DNA of 64,000 nt, from the NCBI RefSeq assembly GCF_000317435.1, contig NC_019751.1, positions 5,580,001 through 5,644,000 of the forward strand, in the 5' to 3' direction. This document shows, piece after piece, positions 36,348-46,403 of the stretch. The notes under the pieces are model-generated. The model was not told the origin of the DNA, ran no database searches, and saw only the letters and a program-made list of their open reading frames with translations. Origin of the DNA: Calothrix sp. PCC 6303. Lineage in GTDB: Bacteria; Cyanobacteriota; Cyanobacteriia; Cyanobacteriales; Nostocaceae. The position numbers were made by a program, and so were the translations under genes. Every line of letters starts with the position of its first letter. Positions within the stretch are counted from its first letter, which is position 1.

Positions 36348-39300
36348 TTAGTTATACTCTTGGAGAGCTTTTACACCCAAAGTAGTATTTTGCAAAGAAC
36401 GAATAGCAGCGGCAGTGGCTTTGGCTGCGGCGATGGTGGTAATGGTAGGTATTTTGTAAGTTAGGGCAGTACGGCGAATTAATCTAGCATCAGTGTGGGC
36501 TTCTTCTCCAGAAGGTGTGTTGACAATAATTTGGATTTTGTGGTTTTTGATGGCATCAAGCACATGGGGACGACCTTCGTGTAGCTTGAGAATTAACTCC
36601 ACATCTAAGTTATTTTCTCGGAGAATTCGCCGAGTTCCATCAGTAGCAATAATAGTGAAACCCAAATCGATAAATTCCTTAACAACATTAACGGCAGCCG
36701 CTTTATCACGATCATTCATCGACACAAATACAGTACCAGTGAGGGGTAACTTTTCACCTGCACCTAACTCAGCCTTAGCATAAGCCCTGCCAAAGTCCAC
36801 ATCTATACCCATAACTTCGCCAGTTGAGCGCATTTCTGGTCCCAACAAAGTGTCTGTACCAGGAAACTTGTTAAAAGGTAGTACAGCTTCCTTCACGGCG
36901 ATGTGAAGAGGAATGACCTCTTGAGTAAAATTAAGTTCCTCTAAAGTTTTACCTGACATAATTAATGATGCCAGTTTTGCCAGGGGTATGCCTGTAGCTT
37001 TCGACACAAAAGGGACAGTTCTTGAGGCTCTGGGATTTGCCTCTAAAATATACACTTGGGGTTGGGGAGTTTGGGCACCAATGACAGCAAATTGAATATT
37101 CATCAAGCCGATGACTTTAAGCGATCGCGCTAACTCAGCCGTCCAGGTTCTAATTTGTTGGAGGATACCAGGTGCTAGAGAAATAGAAGGCAAAGCGCAG
37201 GCAGAATCACCAGAATGGATTCCCGCCTGTTCGATGTGTTCCATAATACCACCAATTACTACCCGTCCGGTGTGATCGGCGATGGCATCCACGTCTACTT
37301 CGATGGCGTTTTCCAGGAATTTATCAATTAAAATCGGGTGTTCTGGCTCTACAAGTACCGCGAAGGTCATGTAACGTTCCAGTTCGGTATCAGAATAGAC
37401 TATTTCCATTGCCCGTCCACCGAGAACATAGCTAGGACGAACCACCACCGGATAACCGATACGTCGAGCAACTACCAAAGCATCTTCATAGGTGCGGGCA
37501 ATCCCATTAGGGGGTTGGGCAATATTTAACTCTTGGAGAATTTGCTCGAACCGTTCCCGATTTTCCGCTGCATCGATGGAGTCGGGAGAGGTTCCCCAAA
37601 TTTTGGTAGTTAGTCCCAATTCTGGGTTATTGATGGCATTTTGCAGAGGAATCGAAAGTTTGAGGGGTGTTTGTCCGCCAAATTGGACAATTACACCAAC
37701 GGGATTTTCTGCCTCAATGATGTTGAGGACATCTTCCTTAGTTAACGGTTCAAAGTATAACCTGTCGCTGGTATCGTAATCAGTGGAAACAGTCTCAGGG
37801 TTGGAATTCACCATAATTGTCTCATAGCCTGCATCCTTCAGGGCATATGCTGCATGACAACAACAGTAGTCAAATTCGATACCTTGACCAATGCGGTTAG
37901 GTCCTCCCCCCAAAATCATTACTTTTGGTTTGTCGGTGGGGAGAATTTCGTCTTCTTCTTCGTAGGTGGAATAGTGGTAGGGGGTGAAAGCTTCAAATTC
38001 CGCAGCACAGGTATCTACAGTTTTGTAAACGGGAATGACACCTAGTTGTTTACGGAAACTGCGAACTTGATCTTCATCGGTTTTGGTAGCAAATGCAATT
38101 TGGCGATCGCTAAATCCAAAACGCTTAACCTCATACATTTGCTCTTTTGTCAATTGTTGGAGGGGTGTGCGTTTGAGAAACTTTTCAAGATCGATAATTT
38201 CCTGTAATTTATCCAAAAACCAGGGGTCGATTCCCGTTAATTCAAAGATTTCCTGATTAGTAATCCCTAATTGCATCGCATGACGCACCGAGAAAATCCG
38301 CTCTGGGTTTGGAGTCCGCAGTTGAGCGCGAATTTGTTCACCACTAGGTAGTTTCTCAGTGCGATCACATCCCCAACCCGCACGTCCAGTTTCCAAGGAA
38401 CGGATGGCTTTTTGGAAGGATTCGTTAAAGGTGCGTCCAATTGCCATTGCTTCCCCCACAGACTTCATCTGAGTAGTTAAGACAGCTTCGGAACCGGGGA
38501 ATTTTTCAAAGGCAAATCGAGGAATCTTTGTCACCACATAATCGATGGTGGGTTCAAAGGAAGCAGGGGTTTGCTTGGTGATATCGTTTCTAATTTCATC
38601 CAGGGTATAACCAACTGCCAACTTCGCCGCCATTTTCGCAATGGGGAAACCTGTTGCTTTACTTGCCAAAGCCGAACTGCGGGATACACGGGGATTCATT
38701 TCAATTACCACCACATCCCCATTCACCGGATTCACAGCAAACTGAATATTAGATCCACCCGTTTCTACACCAATTTCCCGAATAATTTTGATGGCAATAT
38801 CCCGCAACCGTTGATATTCTTTATCGGTAAGGGTTTGTGCGGGGGCAACGGTAATGGAATCCCCAGTGTGAATCCCCATGGGGTCGAGATTTTCAATCGA
38901 GCAAATAATTACCACATTATCTGCTAAGTCTCGCATTACTTCCAACTCATATTCCTTCCAACCCAACAAAGACTGATCAATGAGGATTTGGGAAACTGGG
39001 GAAGCATCAATACCTCCCTGAGCCATTTCGGCGAATTCCTCCTCATTGTAGGAAATACCTCCCCCAGTTCCCCCCATAGTGAAGGCAGGACGAATGATTA
39101 AGGGATAGGTGCCGATACGTTGCGCGATCGCTTTTGCCTCATCCAGGGTTGAAGCCGTACCACTGGGGCAAACATCAACCCCAATCTTTGCCATCGCTTC
39201 GTTAAACAACTTCCGATCTTCGGCTTTCTCAATTGCTGGTAACTTGGCACCAATTAGCTCCACATTGTACCGCTCCAAAACCCCATTTTTTGCCAGAGCC

Positions 39301-39599
39301 ACGGCAATATTCAGTGCCGTTTGTCCCCCCATCGTTGGCAGCATCACATCTGGACGTTCTTGGGCAATGACTTTTTCCACCATTTCTGGTGTCAAAGGTT
39401 CAATATAGGTTCTGTCGGCAGTTTCCGGATCTGTCATGATGGTTGCCGGGTTGGAATTCACCAACACCACCTCATAGCCTTCTTCCCGTAGCGCTTTGCA
39501 AGCTTGAGTTCCCGAATAGTCAAACTCACAAGCCTGTCCAATTACAATTGGACCAGAACCGAGTAACAAAATCTTTTTAATATCTTCGCGGCGTGGCAT
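36348..39599 (-). CDS. carB: Carbamoyl-phosphate synthase large subunit
   Basis: Makes carbamoyl phosphate from bicarbonate, ATP and ammonia supplied by CarA, feeding arginine and pyrimidine synthesis. 1083 residues with the internal duplication typical of CarB: two ATP-grasp halves, [20 protein letters not shown] near 10-29 and [19 protein letters not shown] in the second half, each with an NPRxSR motif ([22 protein letters not shown]). The C-terminal 150 residues form the MGS-like regulatory domain ([17 protein letters not shown]). Complete, no frameshift. carA is not adjacent. Confidence 0.97.
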   Translation of the reverse strand: MPRREDIKKILLLGSGPIVIGQACEFDYSGTQACKALREEGYEVVLVNSNPATIMTDPETADRTYIEPLTPEMVEKVIAQERPDVMLPTMGGQTALNIAVALAKNGVLERYNVELIGAKLPAIEKAEDRKLFNEAMAKIGVDVCPSGTASTLDEAKAIAQRIGTYPLIIRPAFTMGGTGGGISYNEEEFAEMAQGGIDASPVSQILIDQSLLGWKEYELEVMRDLADNVVIICSIENLDPMGIHTGDSITVAPAQTLTDKEYQRLRDIAIKIIREIGVETGGSNIQFAVNPVNGDVVVIEMNPRVSRSSALASKATGFPIAKMAAKLAVGYTLDEIRNDITKQTPASFEPTIDYVVTKIPRFAFEKFPGSEAVLTTQMKSVGEAMAIGRTFNESFQKAIRSLETGRAGWGCDRTEKLPSGEQIRAQLRTPNPERIFSVRHAMQLGITNQEIFELTGIDPWFLDKLQEIIDLEKFLKRTPLQQLTKEQMYEVKRFGFSDRQIAFATKTDEDQVRSFRKQLGVIPVYKTVDTCAAEFEAFTPYHYSTYEEEDEILPTDKPKVMILGGGPNRIGQGIEFDYCCCHAAYALKDAGYETIMVNSNPETVSTDYDTSDRLYFEPLTKEDVLNIIEAENPVGVIVQFGGQTPLKLSIPLQNAINNPELGLTTKIWGTSPDSIDAAENRERFEQILQELNIAQPPNGIARTYEDALVVARRIGYPVVVRPSYVLGGRAMEIVYSDTELERYMTFAVLVEPEHPILIDKFLENAIEVDVDAIADHTGRVVIGGIMEHIEQAGIHSGDSACALPSISLAPGILQQIRTWTAELARSLKVIGLMNIQFAVIGAQTPQPQVYILEANPRASRTVPFVSKATGIPLAKLASLIMSGKTLEELNFTQEVIPLHIAVKEAVLPFNKFPGTDTLLGPEMRSTGEVMGIDVDFGRAYAKAELGAGEKLPLTGTVFVSMNDRDKAAAVNVVKEFIDLGFTIIATDGTRRILRENNLDVELILKLHEGRPHVLDAIKNHKIQIIVNTPSGEEAHTDARLIRRTALTYKIPTITTIAAAKATAAAIRSLQNTTLGVKALQEYN

Positions 39600-39842
39600 A
39601 GTCTTTGCCCTGAGGTATGAGAATACAAATCCTGATTATTTTAATGGTCTTTATCCACCAATCACGCTATTTGCAATAACTTTTCCTTTATTTGCTCTCA
39701 GTATTGGGAAGTAATATTTATTTTTTCTTCAGAAATAACTGAGAAAGAATTGCATTTAAGTTATCATGTTTAAAATACTAATCTCTCATTTTTATTATTT
39801 GGTGGGTAAATAAGCGGGGGCTATATGACTCATCAACCAAGA

Positions 39843-39951
39843 CTAGTAGTCTGTCAATCTTATTTTGACGGTTATATACATCCAGAATGCTGTAGAGACG
39901 TAGCACTAGTACTTCTCTACAACCATAATTTTTATCTTGACAGACTACTAG
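39843..39951. mobile_element. MITE-like element with 15-bp terminal inverted repeats
   Basis: CTAGTAGTCTGTCAA (39843-39857) is matched perfectly by TTGACAGACTACTAG (39937-39951), bounding 109 bp without a coding frame. In the middle lies another palindrome, TGTAGAGACGTAGC ... TTCTCTACA (39891-39921), of the GTAGAGACG family. This looks like a miniature inverted-repeat element carrying, or interrupted by, a second repeat. The remaining DNA around it (39600-40070) shows nothing else clear. Confidence 0.7.
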
Positions 39952-40070
39952 GAGTAAAAAGAATTGCTCGGCTTTGAGGGCTATCGGCTAGTTCTTCTCT
40001 GGGATTGCAGCAATTTGAGACGATTAGTATCAACTAGTTAAAAGTATTTACTAACAAGGAGTTATTTAGC

Positions 40071-40694
40071 ATGGGTAAACTAAATACAAGTCAAACTTCA
40101 GAATTTTGTTTAGAAGGACGTTTTTTAGAATACGCGATCGCAGACGGTTATAAACTCAAAGGTTTGGTTTTGGGAACCGCTGAGGGTGAATGCTATGTGA
40201 AACTTGGCAAGCACCTACGTTCTAACTTCGTTGGCAAATTACAGCGGGGAACTTGGTTAGAAATTGTTGGTACCAAAAAATACTCTTCAAAAACTGGTGA
40301 ATTCCAACTCAAAGCTGAACGAGTGATGACAGGAAGGGAAGACGGTGAAGCATATATTACACCCCAGGAACCGGAGATAATTCCACCGGCTAAAAAAACT
40401 ACTATTTTAATGTGTCAAAAATCTGATTGTATGAAGAGGGGAGGCAGGGAACTTTGTCAAGCCCTAATTCAGCAATTAAGCGATCGCGCTCTTGATGAAA
40501 GGGTTACTATTAAAGCCACGGGATGCATGAAAAACTGCAAAGGTGCGCCAAATATCATCATGCCGAATAAAACCCGCTACAGCGGCGTAAAAGCAGCACA
40601 TGTCCACGCATTACTGGATAAACACTTTGGGAAAGTTATTCTCAAACCTGCAGTTAGCATAACAGCAGCCACCTGTTCTCTTGCTCCAGTATAA
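40071..40694 (+). CDS. Thioredoxin-like 2Fe-2S ferredoxin domain protein
   Basis: The C-terminal half is a thioredoxin-like [2Fe-2S] ferredoxin with the cysteine pattern MCQKSDCMKRGG ... TGCMKNCKGAPN (four cluster ligands). The N-terminal half (about 1-100) is a beta-rich domain beginning FCLEGRFLEYAIADGYKLKGL, seen in front of this ferredoxin in cyanobacteria. It probably transfers electrons in an unknown reaction. A good ribosome site (AAGGAG) precedes the ATG. No operon partner. Confidence 0.82.
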   Translation: MGKLNTSQTSEFCLEGRFLEYAIADGYKLKGLVLGTAEGECYVKLGKHLRSNFVGKLQRGTWLEIVGTKKYSSKTGEFQLKAERVMTGREDGEAYITPQEPEIIPPAKKTTILMCQKSDCMKRGGRELCQALIQQLSDRALDERVTIKATGCMKNCKGAPNIIMPNKTRYSGVKAAHVHALLDKHFGKVILKPAVSITAATCSLAPV

Positions 40695-41025
40695 GATTAG
40701 GGTGTGAATTAGCCCACAGGTGTGGATTTTATTGGAAGTCAGCGTAAAACCTTGATCCTTTAGGGCAGGGATATAAGCTGCGTAGCTTGAGTCGAAGAAC
40801 GAAACCCAACATTTGGGGGGTTTGTCGGGTTTCACCACAATTATCCTTAACTGGAAAACCGTACCTAATATTCGTGTTTTTACTACCTCTATCTTTGGTT
40901 CGGTTATCATCAAGAATAGAGGTGATAAAAACCGTATTTGTAATTATTTAAAATGTCATTAATATAATAACTAAGGCAGGAATAAATGCCGCGTTTAATC
41001 TAAATATATACTTTACTGGAGCAAG
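40695..41025. other. Intergenic region upstream of hspA
   Basis: 330 nt. GAAACCC (40801-40807) and GGGTTTC (40827-40833) are arms of a dispersed inverted repeat. The last 100 nt form the AT-rich leader of hspA. I could not identify a CIRCE element (a clear TTAGCACTC repeat is absent). Confidence 0.45.
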
Positions 41026-41442
41026 ATGAGTATGTTGGTACGTTATAATCCTTGGGCTGATATGACTGCAATGCAACGTCAACTCGAATCTTTGTTTGAA
41101 GACTTGCAAACACCAGTATTTAGAACCCCAGCAGTAGAACTGCACGAAACCGAAGATGCAATTAATCTAAAACTGGAATTACCCGGTATTGAAGCCAAAG
41201 ACATCGATATTGAAGTCACAGAAAATGCAGTTAAAGTATTTGCAGAACGCCAATCTGAAGCTAAATCTGATACCCGTTCGGAATTCTATTATGGTAAATT
41301 CCAGCGTGTGATTCCTCTCAAAACAAAGGTTCAAAATACTGCTGTCAAGGCTGAATATAAAGACGGTATTTTGAATTTAACATTGCCTAAGACTGTTGAA
41401 GAAAAGAATAAGGTAGTCAAGGTAAATATAGAGCAAAACTAA
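41026..41442 (+). CDS. hspA: Small heat shock protein, Hsp20/alpha-crystallin family
   Basis: ATP-independent chaperone that binds unfolding proteins and, in cyanobacteria, protects membranes and phycobilisomes under heat. A short N-terminal arm (MLVRYNPWADMTAMQRQLESLF) is followed by an alpha-crystallin domain (about 38-130) containing LELPGIEAKDIDIEV and the conserved YKDGILNLTLPK signature. It lacks the usual terminal I-x-I after the domain except VKVNI. 138 residues. Ends in a strong terminator at 41483. The AT-rich leader (40930-41020) may act in heat regulation, but no motif was confirmed. Confidence 0.93.
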   Translation: MSMLVRYNPWADMTAMQRQLESLFEDLQTPVFRTPAVELHETEDAINLKLELPGIEAKDIDIEVTENAVKVFAERQSEAKSDTRSEFYYGKFQRVIPLKTKVQNTAVKAEYKDGILNLTLPKTVEEKNKVVKVNIEQN

Positions 41443-41482
41443 ACTATATAGTCATTGCATCTGCAACGTCATAGAGTAAAGA

Positions 41483-41516
41483 AAGCCTAGTTGTGAAAGC
41501 AATTAGGCTTTTTTTT
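41483..41516 (+). terminator. Rho-independent terminator of hspA
   Basis: Stem AAGCCTAGTTG / CAATTAGGCTT (one mismatch, 6-nt loop) followed by eight T. The rest of the gap to rnhA (41517-41793) contains nothing else that I can identify. Confidence 0.88.
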
Positions 41517-41793
41517 CGAGACCATATATATTCCCCCACGAGCATAGTTTAAGCTGTGGTTAAGTAATCTATATTTCTTTGCACCGTGGTTTTAGATGGT
41601 GCGATAGCGAAATAATCACAAAAACTCCGCGATTGCTTCCTCCCAATGCCTTCCGCTTGCAACGACAAACAAGGTGTTCATCGGGTCAAGTAGTAAATGA
41701 AATGCTGAAAATACACATTAAATGGTTTATGATTTACTTCCATGATTACCAAAAGTAATTTGCACCTAATGATAGACAACTCACCTAACAACT

Positions 41794-42699
41794 ATGTCTG
41801 CACGCACAATTGAAAGTATATACACAGATGGGGCATGTACCGGAAATCCGGGTCCGGGTGGTTGGGGTGTTGTCGTTTATTTGAATGACGGTTCAGTTTA
41901 CGAAATAGGTGACGGCTGTCGCCAAACTACCAACAACCGGATGGAAATGCAAGCGGCAATTGCTGCGTTGCAGTATTTTCAACAGTCTGGACAATCGGAA
42001 CCAATTACCTTATACACAGATAGTGAGTATCTAATTAACTGTGTCACCAAATGGGTGAAAAGTTGGAAGAAAAAAGACTGGAAAAAAGCTGATGGTAAAC
42101 CTGTACAAAACCAAGATTTATTGGAAGTTCTGGACGAACTGAATAATCGTAAAGTTAAATGGCAACATGTACGGGGTCATGCAGGTAACATTGGCAACGA
42201 AAGGTGTGATGTGATCGCACGAGCTTTTGCAACGGGGAAAAAGCCACAACTTAAACAAGAATCATCTCCCCCAACTCATGTCCCCTTAGACAATATGAGT
42301 GAAATAACTGTAGCCAAAGAGCCTGAGGTTACAGCAAACTTGACAACAAATAACCCAAAATCCACAGCAGTGAATACTGTTGAGCATGATATGACAATGA
42401 TGGAGCCATCTCTTGCACCTGCAACACATACACATGAAAATGTACCCCATGAAACGCGGGTGGTGCTACTCCGTAATTTGGTTGAAACCCTTCGCATTGC
42501 TGACGAAGTTGCGGAAAAAGGTTTTTTAATTACTAGTTCTGAGCTTGCTGATTTAATGGATGTTCATGCTAGTGCTGTTACTAGTCGTGGTGATCAATGG
42601 CGTTGGCGTAATTGGATTGTATCGCGGGTGCGCCGAGAAGGAAACCAAATTCTCTGGGAACTGGAACGGGGTGATCAGGTGGAAAGTGAAGAGGAGTAA
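41794..42699 (+). CDS. rnhA: Ribonuclease HI with extra C-terminal domain
   Basis: Cleaves the RNA strand of RNA-DNA hybrids. The N-terminal 150 residues are a complete RNase HI: Asp 12, Glu 51, Asp 76 and Asp 139 form the DEDD metal site, with HVRGHAGN providing the mobile His near 129. A Thr/Pro-rich linker (about 150-222) leads to a second domain of about 75 residues (TRVVLLRNLVETLRIADEVA ... WRWRNWIVSRVRREGNQILW). It looks helix-turn-helix-like, with a conserved Trp-rich segment. Bacterial RNase HI is usually about 155 residues, so this protein is nearly double. Confidence 0.93.
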   Translation: MSARTIESIYTDGACTGNPGPGGWGVVVYLNDGSVYEIGDGCRQTTNNRMEMQAAIAALQYFQQSGQSEPITLYTDSEYLINCVTKWVKSWKKKDWKKADGKPVQNQDLLEVLDELNNRKVKWQHVRGHAGNIGNERCDVIARAFATGKKPQLKQESSPPTHVPLDNMSEITVAKEPEVTANLTTNNPKSTAVNTVEHDMTMMEPSLAPATHTHENVPHETRVVLLRNLVETLRIADEVAEKGFLITSSELADLMDVHASAVTSRGDQWRWRNWIVSRVRREGNQILWELERGDQVESEEE

Positions 42700-42770
42700 G
42701 GAGTAGGGGAGCGGGGGGGAAGAGAGCAGGGAGCAGTGGGAAAGGATTTGATCACCTTACTGTTCACTGT

Positions 42771-43946
42771 TTAAGAATACTTTCTCCCACGCCATTTTTT
42801 GGGTTTTTTGAGTGCTGATAGGAGGATGCGGAAAACTGCTAAGGGATCTGCTAATGGTGAAAGCCAAAATAACCAACTACCCTTAGCTTGACTGAAGTCG
42901 TAGGAGGATGCGATCGCAAATAGCATTCCAAAGCGTATTAGCAGCAAAAATGAGTTCAAACCCAAAAGCAGAGATACTGTTAGGGAAACTGATGGCAACC
43001 AGGGGAGGAAAATAAATAATACCACCAAGGGTAAAGCTTGTACTGAAACCAAAAACCAGATATCTCCCCAAGTTTGAGTTGCGGGTGCAGCGTCTTTTAA
43101 ATCTAAGCTGCGTCCCCACTCATTCCAAGTTTCCACTGCACCCTCATACATCCTAACTTTTAAAACTTTCGCACCATCCAAGAAACCAACTTTAAATCCA
43201 GCTGCGGCAATATTTCTTGCTAATGTGACATCATCACAAAAAGAACTCTTAGCACTCATATATCCACTGACAGCAGCTAAGACAGAACGACGACAAAGAA
43301 AGCACTGCCCGTTTGCCATAACTCTTTCTGGCTGGTCTGCATTAATTCCAGCAGGTTCAAAGCGATACAGCAATGTCATTAATAATGCTGGCTGCAACCA
43401 ACATTCACCGGGATATTTAAGAATAAACTGGGGTGAAAGGGAAATTAAATCATAACCTTGGGTTGTGGCGATATTAACCAAACTAGCAACTAAACCCGGA
43501 TGTGGTTGAGTATCAGCATCCATACCCAAAAACCACTCACTACCTTCACAACTGTGAATAAAACCATTGTGTAATGCCCAAGGACGACCAACCCAACCTG
43601 TGGGTAAAGGATCATCTGTCATTACCCGAAACCGAGGATCTTGGATTTGCGCAGTTTTGACTAAATCAGCGGTACCATCAACTGAGTTACTATCTACCAC
43701 CAACACTTCCCGGAGTTCATAGCTTTGACGACTCAACCCTTGTAATAGGGGGGAAATACGTTCGGCTTCATTTAGGGTAGGAACGACAACGCTAACGCTA
43801 CCCAACATGTCTAAGGTTGGTTTTTGTGGTTGAATGGGTGGTTGACGTTGGGGTCCTTTTAACAGTCGTGAGAGTAAGATGGCGACTGCGGGGAGTTGGA
43901 TTGCTAGTAGTAGCAGCGCTGTAAAACTCTCTAAGATCATTGGCAT
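42771..43946 (-). CDS. cruG: Carotenoid glycosyltransferase CruG
   Basis: GT2 enzyme that glycosylates the 2'-hydroxyl of myxol in myxoxanthophyll synthesis. N-terminal membrane helix, then VSVVVPTLNEAERISPLL, VVDSNSVDGTADL, GMDADTQPHPG (DAD metal site) and late hydrophobic helices (about 290-370) that hold it in the membrane. It begins immediately after the stop codon of cruF, and the pair cruF-cruG is the known gene order for this pathway, which makes the assignment firm. Alone, the sequence would only say membrane GT2. Confidence 0.88.
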   Translation of the reverse strand: MPMILESFTALLLLAIQLPAVAILLSRLLKGPQRQPPIQPQKPTLDMLGSVSVVVPTLNEAERISPLLQGLSRQSYELREVLVVDSNSVDGTADLVKTAQIQDPRFRVMTDDPLPTGWVGRPWALHNGFIHSCEGSEWFLGMDADTQPHPGLVASLVNIATTQGYDLISLSPQFILKYPGECWLQPALLMTLLYRFEPAGINADQPERVMANGQCFLCRRSVLAAVSGYMSAKSSFCDDVTLARNIAAAGFKVGFLDGAKVLKVRMYEGAVETWNEWGRSLDLKDAAPATQTWGDIWFLVSVQALPLVVLFIFLPWLPSVSLTVSLLLGLNSFLLLIRFGMLFAIASSYDFSQAKGSWLFWLSPLADPLAVFRILLSALKKPKKWRGRKYS

Positions 43947-44855
43947 CTATTTTACTGTAACTTCCACAGGTGTAATTACCATATCTGTCTGTTCCTGAAT
44001 CATTGCTGAGGATGAATTGGTTTTTACTGCCTTCCACCACAATAGAGTTACCGGAATGACTCCGAAAACAAAACCGATTAAAACTGGTATGGCAAATCCT
44101 TCACCTAGGCTAAGTCCGGCTGCGAAGGCAAAATTAGCTATATATATAGCCATAGGAAGATTGAGTTTTTGGCGGTTCATTTCAATAGATGTATTTCGCC
44201 AAAAAAGAGCCGCAATTGTCATAAACAGACCGCTAGTACCAAACCAACCGAGATAATTACGGTAAGGTGTGCCAAAAAATGCTCCTGGTTCTTGCCAATA
44301 CCAAAATGGCAGTGAGGATTGACTCATGGCTGGTTCTAGGGCAAAATCCCAGCAGGTAAAGAGCATTGCGCCTAATGCGATCGCGCTAACTTGCCGCCAT
44401 ATACTTGATTTTGATGTCACCCCAATACCTGCACGGACAATTAGGTAAGCTGATAATCCGACGTAAAACCAAGATAAGGGAATCGTAAATGGCACTAAAC
44501 CAGCGATTTTATACCCCAAGCCGTTGAGATAAGTATAATCGCCAAAAGGAAAACCCGTGCTGGTTCCCAACAATTCACTTCCTACTGAGATGAATACTGC
44601 TGGTAACATAAATCCTAGCCAGGTTTTGATACCTAAGATTCTATATGCATATATTGAGACAGCGATTGTCCCTAAAATAATATCAACAACGCCACCTTCA
44701 GACATGCTGATGCGAATGGCTGATTCTCCAATATCTACAAAATTCATGATTGTGTTGGCATTGGGTATCACCAGTAGAATCCCTACTAACCCAAATACCT
44801 TTGCCAAAATATGACCTGTCAGACATACGCGCTCAATGATCTCAAGTTGTCTCAT
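43947..44855 (-). CDS. cruF: Gamma-carotene 1'-hydroxylase CruF
   Basis: Integral membrane hydratase that adds water at C-1',2' of gamma-carotene on the way to myxoxanthophyll; related to bacterial CrtC-like/CruF proteins. About seven to eight hydrophobic helices, with the conserved GSELLGTSTGFPFGDYTYLNG loop and FTCWDFALEPAMS ... FWYWQEPGAFFGTPYRNYLGW. cruG starts one base after its stop codon. Found in cyanobacteria that carry myxol glycosides. Confidence 0.93.
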   Translation of the reverse strand: MRQLEIIERVCLTGHILAKVFGLVGILLVIPNANTIMNFVDIGESAIRISMSEGGVVDIILGTIAVSIYAYRILGIKTWLGFMLPAVFISVGSELLGTSTGFPFGDYTYLNGLGYKIAGLVPFTIPLSWFYVGLSAYLIVRAGIGVTSKSSIWRQVSAIALGAMLFTCWDFALEPAMSQSSLPFWYWQEPGAFFGTPYRNYLGWFGTSGLFMTIAALFWRNTSIEMNRQKLNLPMAIYIANFAFAAGLSLGEGFAIPVLIGFVFGVIPVTLLWWKAVKTNSSSAMIQEQTDMVITPVEVTVK

Positions 44856-45089
44856 AATAATCCCTTTACCGACATATAAATCCTGCCTACTTGCTTATCA
44901 GTTTACAAATGTTTAAGAATATTTTTTACAATTTCACTGGTTAATTTTCTAATTTTGAGGTGAGTCCATTGCTTTTGAGAAGAAATTGATCGCTGTTGTT
45001 GAGCTTACCGCCACTTGGACTATAGTTGTTTTATTGACCCAAAACTTTTTTATTGCCTCCAAACCCTCACTTGTGGGAAATATTACCAA

Positions 45090-45530
45090 ATGTCTACCAC
45101 CAAAGGACTTCCCTGGCTTTCTTTGTTACTAATTGTACTAACTTACGGTAGCTTAGGTTGGACAGTATCCCAATTCCAGTTTGCGGCATACGCTTGGGTA
45201 CTGATTGCTACGGCTATCCTCTTTTTAGTGGCTTTATTGACTCATTCTTGGAGTGCGATCGCTAGATACTCTAAATTTATATTTAAATCAAATACCAGAT
45301 CCTTTGCGATCGCAGTTGTAGGTGCGTTCATCATATTTTTAATGACTGCTTGGTTCCGTGTTTTCCTGGATACTCTACTTGTGGTTGCCGCAACTATTTT
45401 GATGCGAATTGACTTGCAAACAGTAGGTCTACGAGAGGGAAAAATATTTTTGCTTGTATCGTTTCTTGCTGCACTCGGTTTTGCCTTGGGTGTATTTATC
45501 CACAAATCCCAGACTTATATTGCTGTTTGA
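45090..45530 (+). CDS. Conserved-type small integral membrane protein, unknown
   Basis: I start at the ATG at 45090 (MSTTKGLPWLSLLLIVL); the frame continues open to 45015 but that part is polar and cysteine-rich and does not look natural. The 146-residue product has four hydrophobic helices (about 8-25, 30-50, 70-95, 118-137) separated by short basic loops. No motif gives a function. It is followed 14 nt later by the VOC gene, so the two may be co-transcribed. Confidence 0.7.
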   Translation: MSTTKGLPWLSLLLIVLTYGSLGWTVSQFQFAAYAWVLIATAILFLVALLTHSWSAIARYSKFIFKSNTRSFAIAVVGAFIIFLMTAWFRVFLDTLLVVAATILMRIDLQTVGLREGKIFLLVSFLAALGFALGVFIHKSQTYIAV

Positions 45531-45544
45531 TTTGATTCTGTGAA

Positions 45545-45976
45545 ATGAACCCAACTATATTTCATCTTGCTTTTCCCATTACCAGCATTAACGATGCTAA
45601 AACTTATTATGTTGATGGATTAGGCTGTATTCCTGGTCGTGAAAATCCCCATGCTCTAATTTTGGATCTTTATGGGCATCAATTAGTGGCACACATCACC
45701 AAAGAAGTCTTGACTCCGCAACGTGGTATATACCCTAGGCACTTTGGATTAATTTTTACAAGCGAAGATGACTGGCTAAAGTTATTACAACGGGCACAAA
45801 AACAAGAACTATTATTTCGTGAAGAAGTTAAAGATCGCTTTGTGGGTAGTGCGTTAGAGCATCGTACCTTTTTTTTAGAAGATCCATTTTACAACTTGAT
45901 GGAATTCAAATATTATCGCCATCAAGCAGCAATTTTCGGTGACTCTGAATTGAAAAGTATAGGAGATACTAAATAA
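45545..45976 (+). CDS. VOC family protein (glyoxalase/dioxygenase fold)
   Basis: A 143-residue single vicinal-oxygen-chelate module. FHLAFPITSINDAKTYYVDGLGC is the first beta-alpha-beta unit with a metal-ligand His, and FFLEDPFYNLMEFKYY ends the second unit with the Glu ligand. The His in PRHFGLIF is a further candidate ligand. Possible activities are dioxygenase, isomerase or binding; the substrate is unknown. Directly downstream of the membrane-protein gene. Confidence 0.87.
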   Translation: MNPTIFHLAFPITSINDAKTYYVDGLGCIPGRENPHALILDLYGHQLVAHITKEVLTPQRGIYPRHFGLIFTSEDDWLKLLQRAQKQELLFREEVKDRFVGSALEHRTFFLEDPFYNLMEFKYYRHQAAIFGDSELKSIGDTK

Positions 45977-46042
45977 ATTCAAGAATAACTAGCCCGTTCA
46001 AGGTGATAAAATTCACTTGATAAGCGAATATATTAAACCGTC

Positions 46043-46336
46043 ATGACAGATCAAGTAAATTCAACCAAGGGTGCAGATGCAATTGATCAAGCGATCGCAT
46101 CTGGCATAGATTTTGATGGGACACCAATCCCCCAGGCAAAATTAGACCTCTACAGTAATGTCATGGCATTGGAAGCTGATCGTCAACGCAGTGGCGTTTC
46201 TAATACTATGCGATCGCGTATTGTCCGCATCGGTGCTAAACATATTCCCCAAGCTGAACTCGACAAAATGCTGGAGGATGCTAATTTTGCACCCCTCAAA
46301 GAGAAGGAAATCGCTTTTTTCTATGGTGGGAAGTAA
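46043..46336 (+). CDS. DUF4090 family protein
   Basis: A 97-residue soluble protein: MTDQVNSTKGADAIDQAIASG opening, then DGTPIPQAKLDLYSNVMALE and SNTMRSRIVRIGAKHIPQAE, characteristic of the cyanobacterial DUF4090 family. Mostly helical. Function unknown. It ends 10 nt before a long inverted repeat that separates it from maf. Confidence 0.82.
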   Translation: MTDQVNSTKGADAIDQAIASGIDFDGTPIPQAKLDLYSNVMALEADRQRSGVSNTMRSRIVRIGAKHIPQAELDKMLEDANFAPLKEKEIAFFYGGK

Positions 46337-46346
46337 TTAAATCCTG

Positions 46347-46397
46347 ACTTCGACTTCGCTTAGTCAGCTAAACTTGTTCACTGAGCGAAGTCGAAGT
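46347..46397. terminator. Perfect 14-bp inverted repeat between convergent genes
   Basis: ACTTCGACTTCGCT (46347-46360) and AGCGAAGTCGAAGT (46384-46397) enclose 23 nt between DUF4090 and maf, which converge here. No T-run; a bidirectional terminator or dispersed repeat. Confidence 0.65.
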
Positions 46398-46403
46398 GAA
46401 AAC

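Noticed and set aside
40910-41025. CIRCE operator for HrcA upstream of hspA
   Set aside because: The TTAGCACTC inverted repeat could not be found.
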